The notes beneath the pieces were generated by a model. The model did no database searches and was not told the DNA's origin. It was given only the letters and a program-made list of their open reading frames with translations. DNA of 64,000 bases from Salipiger marinus (GTDB lineage Bacteria; Pseudomonadota; Alphaproteobacteria; Rhodobacterales; Rhodobacteraceae). This document shows positions 25,664 to 33,140 of this stretch, piece by piece (positions within the stretch are counted from its first letter, which is position 1; each line of letters opens with the position of its first letter). Made by a program: the position numbers and the translations under genes. The DNA is taken from NCBI RefSeq assembly GCF_900100085.1, contig NZ_FNEJ01000005.1, forward strand, positions 62,001 through 126,000, written 5' to 3'.

Positions 25664-26557
25664 ATGCAGCCCTGGTTCGAAGCCGTCACGATCCCCGAAC
25701 GCCAGAGCTGTCTGGTCTATGACCGCCGCCTGCCGGAATTCGGCTTCAACTGGCACTACCATCCCGAATACGAACTGACGCTGACGCTGGGCAGCCGGGG
25801 CACGCGGTTCGTGGGCAGCGACGTGGCCCCCTATTCCGAGGGTGATCTGGCGCTGATCGGCCCGAACCTGCCGCATGCCTGGCACTCGCACGACCTTGCG
25901 GACGGGGCGGCGGAACATCGCGCCGTGGTCTGCTGGTTCACCGAAAGCTGGATCCGGTCCGTGCTGCGGGTGATGCCGGAACTGGGGCCCATCTCGGCCC
26001 TGCTGGCAGAGGCCGAAGGCGGGGTGCTTTTTGGCCCGGCCCCGCAGATCCGCGCCCGCATCCTTGATCTGTGTGATCTGCCGCTGGCAGAGCGGGCGCT
26101 GCGCCTGACCGGGATCCTGCTCGACCTGTCGCAGCAGACCGACCGGCGGGCCCTGTCCGCCACGGCACTGGCGCCCGAAGGCCTGCCGCGCGACCAGCGG
26201 CGGATGGAGGCGGTGCTGGCCTATCTGCACAAGAACCTCGACGCGCCGATCCGGCTCGCGCCGCTCTGCGCGCTGGCGCATGTCACCGAAAGCCAGCTGC
26301 AGCGGATTTTCCGGCGCAGCACCGGGCTGTCGGTCAGCGCCTATGTGACGCGGCTGCGGATCGGGCGGGCGGCAACCCTGCTGGCCCGGACCGACCAGCA
26401 GATGTCGGCCATCGCGGAACAGTGCGGCTTCCATGACGCGGCGCATCTGGCGCGGAAGTTCCGGCAGACCGCCGGCACCACCCCCTCCGCCTATCGCCGC
26501 GACTTCCGGTCCCGCGGCGACCCCTGCCCCGAGGGAGGCTTTCCCATGCGGAAATAG
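25664..26557 (+). CDS. AraC-family regulator with cupin domain
   Basis: A 297-residue regulator with an N-terminal cupin sensor (FNWHYHPEYELTLTLGSRG, LIGPNLPHAWHS) and C-terminal double helix-turn-helix (LAPLCALAHVTESQLQRIF; MSAIAEQCGFHDAAHLARKF). RBS GGAAGGAG precedes ATG 25664. Divergent from the GMC/AroE operon, which it most likely activates. Nothing recognisable follows it except gene fragments. Confidence 0.88.
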   Translation: MQPWFEAVTIPERQSCLVYDRRLPEFGFNWHYHPEYELTLTLGSRGTRFVGSDVAPYSEGDLALIGPNLPHAWHSHDLADGAAEHRAVVCWFTESWIRSVLRVMPELGPISALLAEAEGGVLFGPAPQIRARILDLCDLPLAERALRLTGILLDLSQQTDRRALSATALAPEGLPRDQRRMEAVLAYLHKNLDAPIRLAPLCALAHVTESQLQRIFRRSTGLSVSAYVTRLRIGRAATLLARTDQQMSAIAEQCGFHDAAHLARKFRQTAGTTPSAYRRDFRSRGDPCPEGGFPMRK

Positions 26558-26584
26558 CCCGGATCACCGCCAGACCCGCAGGCG

Positions 26585-26692
26585 CTAAGTTCCGGGCCTG
26601 CAGGGAAATCCGATCAGGTTGCGGCGCAGCAGGCTTTCCTGCGTGCCGCCCGCGATATGCGGTGTCAGCAGCAGGCTGGGGGCGGTCAGGAC
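26585..26692 (-). pseudogene. C-terminal scrap of a D-2-hydroxyacid dehydrogenase
   Basis: The minus strand encodes VLTAPSLLLTPHIAGGTQES, the characteristic C-terminal stretch of phosphoglycerate/D-2-hydroxyacid dehydrogenases with the catalytic His, ending at a stop shortly after. No upstream dehydrogenase sequence is seen in any frame. This is a remnant. Confidence 0.6.
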
Positions 26693-26973
26693 CGCCTGCA
26701 GTCTCACCGGGCTGGACACCGCAGAAGCGGTCGTGTTTCGCAAGCGCCTCCAGCGACATCGGCTTTTGGAATTTCCGGCTAGGCTGCCGCCCTGTGTCGC
26801 TGCAATGGCAGGTGGTGGTGGCGCGCATCCCATCGGCCGCTTCTGCCGTCAGAAGGGGCATGTGCCTAGATTGAGGTCGCCGCTCTATGTGCGCCCCTAT
26901 GCGAGGGCTCACAAAAGCTGCTCCATGAGGATCTATGCGCGCTGCTGCGAGGACTGGTCCGCGTTGCTGCAAT

Positions 26974-27042
26974 ACCGAAGCTGCACGCATCCGCGTATCC
27001 GGCCTCGGCCAGCAGGGCCCGGGCCTTGTCGGGGTCATGCGG
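26974..27042 (-). pseudogene. Fragment of a peptide-type ABC binding protein
   Basis: The minus strand encodes PHDPDKARALLAEAGYADAC, matching the conserved motif of SBP_bac_5 (dipeptide/nickel) binding proteins. The rest of such a protein (about 500 residues) is absent on both sides. A remnant in the debris region. Confidence 0.5.
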
Positions 27043-27069
27043 CGTGCGCGAGGCGCTGCTGCAGCTTGC

Positions 27070-27249
27070 GGGGATCTGGTCATCAGCCTGCGCCACCGCG
27101 TCGCGCAGATCTCCGAACGGATCGCCGACATCGTGCGCCAGCATCGCAGCATTGTTGCAGCTGTCCGCGCGCGCGACATCGATCAGGCGGTCCGCGCGGT
27201 GCAGGAACATTGCGATTCCGCGCGCGACGATCTGCTGGCCCGGATGTAG
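27070..27249 (+). pseudogene. C-terminal scrap of a GntR/FCD regulator
   Basis: The plus strand encodes an FCD-domain tail (RIADIVRQHRSIVAAVRARD, then VQEHCDSARDDLLARM and TAG). HRSIVAAVRARD is the usual last conserved FCD segment. The DNA-binding part and most of the effector domain are missing. With the two fragments above it fills 26558-27394, which has no intact gene. Confidence 0.5.
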
Positions 27250-27394
27250 CCGCAGCCGCAATGCCCTGCCGGCACGAAAACCCGCGTCAGCAGGGTGCGC
27301 TGGCGCGGCAAGGTCGGGTCCGGGATCCGGGGGCGGCAGACGCTGCGCGTCGGGGGCTGAAGGTCAAAGCCCGGAACCCGGTCCGGCAGTTCGG

Positions 27395-28291
27395 TCAGGC
27401 GTCCTGCCGCTGCGCCATGCTGTGGCTGCCGACGCGCACCGACACCTCCACCGACAGATCGCGGACGGCGTTCGGGTCTCCGGAAAAGCTGCCGGACACC
27501 GGCACGACCAGATGAATGTCGCGGCCGACCGCGACCGGCACAAGGTTCTGGGATCCGACGCTTCGATTGGTCGGATCAAAGGCGATCCAGCCCGCGCCGG
27601 GCAGATAGATCTCGACCCAGGCATGGGTGGACCCGGCGCCTGCAGACCCGACGCTGCCGCCCTCCGGATCGGAGAGATAGCCCGAGACGATGCGCGAGCC
27701 CAGACCCAGCCTGCGCGCGGCTTCGGCCAGCAGCACCGCAAAGTCGCGGCACGAGCCCCAGCCGCGGTCGATGGTCTCGATCGGGGACTGGGTGCCTTCG
27801 GTTTCGCGGCTTTGATAGGACATCTGCGTGAACACGCCATTGCTGATGTCCTTCAGCAGCGACAGCGTGTCCGTGGGACGCCCCATCACGAACCCTTCGA
27901 CCCAGCGGGAAAACCGGCCATCGGGATCGGCATATTGCGGCACGGTCAGCGCGCCCAGATCCGTCCAGTCATCGGCACTGTAGATAAAGGGATAGCTGGC
28001 GGCAGAGGCGGAGATGGCAAAGACCGGCCATTCCGGCGCGGTCAGTTCCAGCCTTGCCCGGCTTTCGATCACAAGATGATCCGTCGGCGCGTCAAACGTG
28101 GCGGTGGCGATGGCATTGCCCGCAACATCATGGGACCAGGTCACGGTGGCCTGCGGCGTGATGGTCAGGCTGTGCGAGAACAGCCGCAGTTCCCGGGTTT
28201 CGCGGGGACGCAGCATCAACCGGTGCGGCCCCAGCAGAACCTTGTGCCGGTACCGGTAGGTGGTCTTGTGAAAGGTTTCGAGGCGAAACAA
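27395..28291 (-). CDS. Transglutaminase-like cysteine protease family protein
   Basis: A 298-residue bacterial transglutaminase-like protein. An N-terminal beta domain ([22 protein letters not shown]) precedes the catalytic core with Cys in [18 protein letters not shown], His in [15 protein letters not shown] and Asp in IAFDPTNR. Such cytoplasmic proteins are usually peptidases or amidases rather than cross-linkers; the substrate is unknown. It starts with TTG and is the last member of a probable minus-strand operon that begins at 29855. Confidence 0.85.
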   Translation of the reverse strand: MFRLETFHKTTYRYRHKVLLGPHRLMLRPRETRELRLFSHSLTITPQATVTWSHDVAGNAIATATFDAPTDHLVIESRARLELTAPEWPVFAISASAASYPFIYSADDWTDLGALTVPQYADPDGRFSRWVEGFVMGRPTDTLSLLKDISNGVFTQMSYQSRETEGTQSPIETIDRGWGSCRDFAVLLAEAARRLGLGSRIVSGYLSDPEGGSVGSAGAGSTHAWVEIYLPGAGWIAFDPTNRSVGSQNLVPVAVGRDIHLVVPVSGSFSGDPNAVRDLSVEVSVRVGSHSMAQRQDA

Positions 28292-28343
28292 GATGGAGTC
28301 CAGTCTGTTATGAGGGCAAAGCGGCGCGTGCGCCGCTTCCGGG

Positions 28344-28550
28344 TCAGCGGCGGCGGGAGGAGACCGGGCCGGAAAGCGCGCTCTGCCATGCCTTCAGCCC
28401 CTTGCAGCGGCGGCAGATCCGCTCTCCGAAACCTTCGCTCCAGAAGACGGTGCTGCAGCGCAGGCAGCGGCGTTCGCGGGGCACATCGCCCGCGGCTCTT
28501 GGCGGCGAAATCTCGGGGGCGGACTGCTCTGTCATGGCCATGTGTCTCAT
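28344..28550 (-). CDS. Small zinc-ribbon protein
   Basis: A 68-residue protein with two CxxC pairs ([20 protein letters not shown], then RRCKG), forming a treble-clef or ribbon zinc site. No enzymatic part. ATG 28550 overlaps the stop of the preceding gene by 4 bp; ATGs at 28541 and 28535 are alternatives. Possibly a nucleic-acid or protein adaptor; function unknown. Confidence 0.7.
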   Translation of the reverse strand: MRHMAMTEQSAPEISPPRAAGDVPRERRCLRCSTVFWSEGFGERICRRCKGLKAWQSALSGPVSSRRR

Positions 28551-29080
28551 GAGGAAGTGCCTCCGGACGGCAGGGTCAGGGGGGCCGCCCCCACCTGTGG
28601 CGACACACTGGCGACACCCGCCGCAGCCTCGGGCACCGCGCTGTGCCGCTTGGGGTCATCCTGCGGGCCGAAATGCGGCGCGCCCTCGCCGGGCGGCGTG
28701 GTCAGGTTTCCGGCATAAAGATGCCGCAGATCCGCTTCCGACACACCGTCCGCCTGCATGACAAGGCGCACCATCGGATCGACAAGCATCTCTTCCAGAA
28801 AGAAATCCGACAGCGCCCGGCCCGACAGCTTGTCCTTGGCGCGGGCGTGATCCAGATCCGCCAGCGACACGGTCAGCGTGCGCGTCAGCCCGGGATGGGA
28901 CACCAGAGGATGCAGCCTGACCAGCACGGAGGCTTTCCATGCCTCGGCGCGCTGGCTGTCGGGGGGCGACATCAGTTCGGTTTCGATCTCGTATTCCCCG
29001 GCGGGCAGCGTGTCGCCAAATCCCGGCACGGTGAACGGGCGGGAAAAGACGGCCACCGTCTTGCTGATCTGGTTTTCCAT
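28547..29080 (-). CDS. Conserved hypothetical protein with LPAGEYEI motif
   Basis: A 177-residue soluble protein without signal peptide or membrane segment. The N-terminal 40 residues (FSRPFTVPGFGDTLPAGEYE, then IETEL) resemble those of the smaller protein at 29541-29855 (FSNAFALREYAGQLPAGDYE), so the two share a domain. The C-terminus is Pro/Gly-rich. Function unknown. ATG 29080 is the first start with family-like sequence; the longer open frame upstream is not convincing. Confidence 0.7.
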   Translation of the reverse strand: MENQISKTVAVFSRPFTVPGFGDTLPAGEYEIETELMSPPDSQRAEAWKASVLVRLHPLVSHPGLTRTLTVSLADLDHARAKDKLSGRALSDFFLEEMLVDPMVRLVMQADGVSEADLRHLYAGNLTTPPGEGAPHFGPQDDPKRHSAVPEAAAGVASVSPQVGAAPLTLPSGGTSS

Positions 29081-29199
29081 TTGGTGCGGTCTCTCCCATA
29101 GGGCGGGGGCAGCCTGCCCCCTGTTTCCGACCGGGGCGCGGGGCCGGTCCAAAGGTCTGGATGTCACGGGCGCGGGCAGTCCCGATGGCCCCGCAACGA

Positions 29200-29544
29200 T
29201 CAAAGTTCGAGCGCCGCGAGACAGGCCTGCGCGATATCCCGGTCCGGGCCGTCCGTTCCCGGCACCGTCGCCCAACCGCCCGCCATCAGCGCATTGCGCC
29301 GTTCATAAGACGATGCGGCCCGGATCGTTTCCATCTTCTCGTCCCGCGCCGGATCCTGCTGCGCCATGTCCAGACATACCGGCACCATGGAGGCCACGAC
29401 ATCGCCCCGCGACATTTCCATGGCCTGCGCGTTCGCGGTCCTGCCGGTGACCCAGCCACCCCATGTAAAGCCAAGGGCGGCAACAAGGATCGCGCCGGTC
29501 AGCGCGCCGTAAAGTCCGGGCTTCAGCCAGTCGGGAGTGGTCAT
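29200..29544 (-). CDS. Hypothetical membrane-anchored protein
   Basis: A 114-residue protein with one N-terminal transmembrane segment (LYGALTGAILVAALGFTWGG) and a periplasmic-side part with VASMVPVCLDMAQQDPARDE. It starts inside the stop of the preceding gene (ATGA overlap). A 119-bp gap without any gene separates it from the next operon member. Function not recognised. Confidence 0.7.
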   Translation of the reverse strand: MTTPDWLKPGLYGALTGAILVAALGFTWGGWVTGRTANAQAMEMSRGDVVASMVPVCLDMAQQDPARDEKMETIRAASSYERRNALMAGGWATVPGTDGPDRDIAQACLAALEL

Positions 29545-29855
29545 GTTCTGTCCTCCAGCGGAGAAAGCGCCGCTTCGCTGTTTTGCCTGGTCTGGGTCAT
29601 GGCCCCGTCCCGGCTTAGCACGGCGACCAGTTCCCGGTCGGAAACCGCGCGCATTTCGGCAAGACCGGGTTGGCTGTCGCTGTGGCCCACCATCAGATAG
29701 GTCGCCGTCCGCAGCCACGTCTCAAAACTGAAGCCCTCAAGAAGCTCTTCTTCGACGATAATTTCGTAATCGCCTGCGGGCAGCTGCCCCGCATATTCCC
29801 GCAGGGCAAAGGCATTGGAAAACGTCACCGTCGATCTGGCAGACCGCATGGTCAT
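29541..29855 (-). CDS. Small hypothetical protein with LPAGDYEI motif
   Basis: A 104-residue soluble protein. VTFSNAFALREYAGQLPAGDYE matches the N-terminal domain of the 28547-29080 product, and VEEELLEGFSFETWLRTATY suggests a beta-rich or mixed fold. First gene of the operon that ends with the transglutaminase; a Crp/Fnr-type palindrome lies 117 bp upstream. Function unknown. Confidence 0.7.
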   Translation of the reverse strand: MTMRSARSTVTFSNAFALREYAGQLPAGDYEIIVEEELLEGFSFETWLRTATYLMVGHSDSQPGLAEMRAVSDRELVAVLSRDGAMTQTRQNSEAALSPLEDRT

Positions 29856-29965
29856 CCTAGGTCTCCGTCATGTGGGCAAATTGACACGTTCCGCACCTCC
29901 TCGGCTTGAGGACCGGCACAGTTGAACGACTTCCACTCTTCTAGGTCAGAATCACGGGCGGGGCG

Positions 29966-29979
29966 CTGACACATGTTAG
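29966..29979. promoter_or_regulatory. Crp/Fnr-type palindrome 1
   Basis: CTGACACATGTTAG, centre 117 bp before the minus-strand gene starting at 29855. One of eight similar sites in this window. Confidence 0.6.
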
Positions 29980-30033
29980 TCCCGCCTTCGAAAGGCCACA
30001 CACGCCCCCGGCGCGCAGGATGCGGCACAGGCA

Positions 30034-30047
30034 CTGACCTGTGTAAG
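30034..30047. promoter_or_regulatory. Crp/Fnr-type palindrome 2
   Basis: CTGACCTGTGTAAG, centre 70 bp before the plus-strand gene starting at 30111. With site 1 it gives each divergent gene its own copy. Confidence 0.6.
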
Positions 30048-30110
30048 CGCGCCGGAGCCGGTCCGCGCCTAGGCTCCGGAAAACACGGGGGCAATGCGCG
30101 CCCGCAACCC

Positions 30111-30551
30111 ATGAACGGAATGATGATGACCCGACTCCGTGGTCTCTACCCGCATCCCCAAGAATTCGAGCGGTTTCTCTATGCGCCTGTCGGCACGGAC
30201 AGAAAGGGATCCAGCGTGACGGTGCTTTCGGCGCTGGCGCGGCTGGGACTGGATCCATGGACCGAAACCGCCGCCCTTGTCGCCCTGAGCCGGGATGCGG
30301 CGCGCGTCCGGCTGGGTCTGCTGCTGTCAAAGGTCTGGGACGTGCCCGCGCTGGGGCGCGATCACGGAACGGTCGCGCAGGAACTGACCCTGCTGCTGCC
30401 CGACACGCCGCCAAAAACCGCGCCGACATGGCAGGCTGCCCCCCTTGCCGCTGGCCGTCTGGGGTCAGGCACCGCGATCTGGACGATCCTCGCGATCCTC
30501 TTTGTTGTGGCGCAGCTTCTGTTCGGCGGCCTGTTCGGGTCCGGCGAATGA
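30111..30551 (+). CDS. Hypothetical protein with C-terminal membrane anchor
   Basis: A 146-residue protein: a soluble helical part (LYPHPQEFERFLYAPVGTD, SVTVLSALARLGLDPWTEAA-like region) and a C-terminal transmembrane segment (IWTILAILFVVAQLLFGGLF). I do not recognise the family. Several in-frame ATGs (30111, 30120, 30123, 30126) leave the exact start open. It stands alone, divergent from the transglutaminase operon, behind a Crp/Fnr-type site. Confidence 0.65.
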   Translation: MNGMMMTRLRGLYPHPQEFERFLYAPVGTDRKGSSVTVLSALARLGLDPWTETAALVALSRDAARVRLGLLLSKVWDVPALGRDHGTVAQELTLLLPDTPPKTAPTWQAAPLAAGRLGSGTAIWTILAILFVVAQLLFGGLFGSGE

Positions 30552-30671
30552 ACCTTCAGGCATCCCGCGCCTCTTGCTGCCGGGGATGCCAAGGCGCCGC
30601 CGCGTCAGATCCACAGCGGCGGCCAGTCCTTGCGTTTTTGTCAAAAAAACGACCCATGGGCCGCGCGGGCA

Positions 30672-30685
30672 CTAACCTGCATCAG
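30672..30685. promoter_or_regulatory. Crp/Fnr-type palindrome 3
   Basis: CTAACCTGCATCAG inside the longer near-palindrome GCACTAACCTGCATCAGTGC. It is unusual in lying between two convergent genes (stops at 30551 and 30851) with no protein gene to serve. Confidence 0.6.
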
Positions 30686-30719
30686 TGCGGCCGGCCTCTG
30701 GCCCCGGCACTCTGAACTG

Positions 30720-30815
30720 TGGCCGCTGCGTGTTTGGCGGCTCAGGTTCCGGGTAGCAAGAGACATGCCAACATGCCAGCCCCGCAAAGGGCAGGCATGT
30801 TGGCACGCCTTTTGT
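30720..30815 (+). ncRNA. Candidate small RNA
   Basis: The span from about 41 bp after the centre of palindrome 3 (class II activator spacing) to the U run of a strong hairpin gives a transcript of roughly 95 nt. No credible coding frame fits. The start is inferred from activator geometry, not from a clear -10 box. Confidence 0.3.
30767..30813 (+). terminator. Rho-independent terminator
   Basis: A perfect 11-bp stem (GCCAACATGCC / GGCATGTTGGC) continues past one A-A mismatch into GCCC/GGGC with loop CGCAAA, and is followed by TTTT at 30810-30813. It could end either the candidate small RNA or read-through from the gene at 30111-30551. Confidence 0.7.
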
Positions 30816-30850
30816 CTGCGAACCAGCTGCAAGCGTGACCCGGGCCGCTG

Positions 30851-31474
30851 TCACGTCGCGCCCCGCACCCAGTCCACCGCCTCTGCCAAGACCATCTGCA
30901 TGGCCTCATCAAGCCCGGCGATCAGTGCCGCGGTGCTGTCGGAGGGGGCCGTCCTCATGCTGTCGATGCGCCGCGTTCCGGCGATCGCGCGGTCGGATTC
31001 GCGGATCAGGGTCAGCTGCACCGCAACATGAATCCGCGCCGATCCCGGCACCGGGCCGGGCAGTTCCGCCTGCAGCGCAAGCAGCTCCGTCATCAGCGTA
31101 AAATCCGGCATCAGCCCCGCCCCGGCGCGGCTGACCAGCCGAAGCCCGCCCCTGTACAGCAGCCCGGTCAGCAGAAGCGTCTGCATCATCGCCGGGGCCG
31201 GTTCGGACCAGCGCGCCTCGGGCAGGTATTCGGCCTGCCGGGCGGAGACCTTCATCAGGATGCGGTCGGTTGCCAGCTCCCCGCCCGAGGTGGGCAGTTC
31301 GACAACCAGATGGCCCTCGCCGCCGCGCTGCGGCGGGCCCGAGGTAAGCGGCGACAGCGTGTAGGTGTCCAGCGGCTCGCTGGCCTTTGACACGGCGGTC
31401 AGGGCGCCGCAGCCGGGCAGAGCCGAAAAAAGGGACAGAGACAGTATCCTGCGGCGCGACATCATCGTGGTCAT
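30851..31474 (-). CDS. ABC-type transport auxiliary lipoprotein (PqiC/YmbA-like)
   Basis: A 207-residue exported lipoprotein with signal peptide and lipobox LPGC (Cys about residue 22), then the beta-alpha domain of the PqiC/LptE-like DUF330 family (LVVELPTSGGELATDRILMK; YTLSP). In MCE systems this outer-membrane lipoprotein receives or clamps the MCE tube. It is the last gene of the MCE operon and overlaps the MCE gene by 4 bp. Convergent with the small-RNA candidate. Confidence 0.8.
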   Translation of the reverse strand: MTTMMSRRRILSLSLFSALPGCGALTAVSKASEPLDTYTLSPLTSGPPQRGGEGHLVVELPTSGGELATDRILMKVSARQAEYLPEARWSEPAPAMMQTLLLTGLLYRGGLRLVSRAGAGLMPDFTLMTELLALQAELPGPVPGSARIHVAVQLTLIRESDRAIAGTRRIDSMRTAPSDSTAALIAGLDEAMQMVLAEAVDWVRGAT

Positions 31475-32367
31475 CTCCTGTATTCGGGGGTTTCATTGCC
31501 CAGCAGAAACCGCCCCGGGTCGCTGGCGATCTGGCGGGCAAGCGCGTCAAACGTGGCGATCACGCCGCTGGTCTGCTGGATCAGGGCACCAGCCTGCGTG
31601 GACAGTCTGGGCACTTCGCCCTGCACGACACCGCGCAGGGCTGTCATTGCGCCGGTGGTGCTGGCAACGGCAGAACGCAGATCGGCGATCAGCGCGGGAA
31701 TGTCGCGCGCCAGCAGCCCGTCGGTGGCGCCAAGCCCGGATTCGACGGCATCAAGAACGCCATCGACCTTGGTCAGCGACGCCTCGGCGCGGGTGGCCAG
31801 CGCATCGATGCGCCCGGTCGCCTGCTGCAGGTTGACGAGGATCCCCGCCACCGCATCGCGGTTTTCCGGCGAGGCAAAGCTGCGCACCTCGGCGATCAGC
31901 GCCGTCGCCTCGGCCAGCAGATCCGGGCCGGTGACCATCAGATCCTGCACCACCGACCGCTCTGACCGGATCACCGGCAGTTCGGCGGGGGGCACGGCCT
32001 GCAGCCGGTCGGCCCCGGCGCTGCCGCCTTCCAGCGCGATGAAGGCAACACCCGTCACGCCCTGCGAGGCCAGCGTGGCGATGGTGTCGGTGCGCACGGG
32101 GGTGCTGGCAAAAATCTCGATCCGCACCCGCACCAGGGCCGGGTCGTCGCGGTCAAGCGCGATGGCCACGACGCTGCCCACATCCACCCCGTTATAGCGG
32201 ACGGCGGCGGTCTGGCTCAGCCCCGCAGCGGTGCCGAACAGGATGTCGTATTGCGCATAGGTGCGGTCGATCTGCACCTTGGCGAGCCACAGCACAAAGC
32301 CCAGCATGGCGACAAGGCCAAGGATGGTGAAGAGGCCGATCAGCACAAAGCGCGCGCGGGTTTCCAT
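31471..32367 (-). CDS. MCE-domain lipid transport protein (MlaD-like)
   Basis: A 298-residue protein with an N-terminal transmembrane anchor (FVLIGLFTILGLVAMLGFVLW), one MCE domain (about residues 40-120: GLSQTAAVRYNGVDVGSVV, TLASQGVTGVAFIALEGG) and a long helical C-terminal part that could form a tunnel or needle through the periplasm. ATG 32367 overlaps the ATPase stop (TGATG). Expected substrate is phospholipid or another hydrophobic compound. Confidence 0.87.
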   Translation of the reverse strand: METRARFVLIGLFTILGLVAMLGFVLWLAKVQIDRTYAQYDILFGTAAGLSQTAAVRYNGVDVGSVVAIALDRDDPALVRVRIEIFASTPVRTDTIATLASQGVTGVAFIALEGGSAGADRLQAVPPAELPVIRSERSVVQDLMVTGPDLLAEATALIAEVRSFASPENRDAVAGILVNLQQATGRIDALATRAEASLTKVDGVLDAVESGLGATDGLLARDIPALIADLRSAVASTTGAMTALRGVVQGEVPRLSTQAGALIQQTSGVIATFDALARQIASDPGRFLLGNETPEYRR

Positions 32368-33140
32368 CAGCCCTCCGCCGCCGCCAGCGCCGCATGGGCG
32401 CGCGGTCCGTGAAAATAGGCATGCACCCAAGGATCGGCGACATCGCGCATTTCCGCCATGGTGCCGGTGACCAGCACGCGGCGGTCGGCCAGCACGGCGA
32501 TGCGGTCACAGGTGGCCTGCAGGGTGTCGAGATCATGCGTGACCAGAAACACCGTCAGGCCAAGCGCGTCACGCAACGAGATCAGCAGCGTGTCAAAGGC
32601 CGAGGCGCTGATCGGATCCAGCCCGGCGGTGGGTTCGTCCAGAAACAGGATCTCGGGGTCCAGCGACAGGGCCCGCGCCAGCCCGGCCCGCTTGCGCATC
32701 CCCCCGGACAGCGCCGCCGGATAAAGATCGCCCGCCGTCGCGGGCAGGCCGACCATGGCGATGCGCAGATCGGCGAGCGCCCGCCGCGTCACCGGATCGA
32801 CCTTCAGGCGTTCGCGCATCGGGGCCTCGACATTCTCGCGCACAGTCAGGGCCGAAAACAGCGCGCCATCCTGAAACATCACCCCCGTGCGGGCGCCAGC
32901 GGCGGCGCGGTCGGCGGCGCTGGCCCCCAGCACATCGGTCCCCAGCAGCGTGATCTGCCCGGCGCTGGGGGTCATCAGCCCGACGATGCTGCGCAGAAGC
33001 ACCGATTTGCCGCTGCCAGAGGCACCGACCACGCCCAGCACCTCGCCACGCCGCACGTCAAGCGACAGGTTCTCATGCACGATGGTCTTGCCGAACCTGT
33101 TGGTCAGGCCTTGGATCGCAATGACGGTTTCGGTCGGCAT
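32367..33140 (-). CDS. MCE-system ABC ATPase (MlaF-like)
   Basis: A 257-residue ATPase with Walker A GASGSGKSVLLRS, Q-loop VMFQDGALFSALTV, signature LSGGMRKRAGLARAL, Walker B EILFLDEPTAGLD and switch LVTHDLDTL. LFSALTV is characteristic of MlaF-type ATPases. It energises lipid movement through the MlaE-like permease encoded just upstream; overlap TGATG on both sides shows tight coupling. Confidence 0.9.
   Translation of the reverse strand: MPTETVIAIQGLTNRFGKTIVHENLSLDVRRGEVLGVVGASGSGKSVLLRSIVGLMTPSAGQITLLGTDVLGASAADRAAAGARTGVMFQDGALFSALTVRENVEAPMRERLKVDPVTRRALADLRIAMVGLPATAGDLYPAALSGGMRKRAGLARALSLDPEILFLDEPTAGLDPISASAFDTLLISLRDALGLTVFLVTHDLDTLQATCDRIAVLADRRVLVTGTMAEMRDVADPWVHAYFHGPRAHAALAAAEG

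Noticed and set aside
26558-27394. Possible insertion sequence in the debris region
   Set aside because: No transposase motif, terminal inverted repeats or target duplications are visible; the content is fragments of metabolic genes.
30764-30910. Cys-rich frame starting MPTCQPRKGQ inside the small-RNA/terminator region
   Set aside because: The start lies in the hairpin and the frame runs antisense into the lipoprotein gene; no ribosome binding site.
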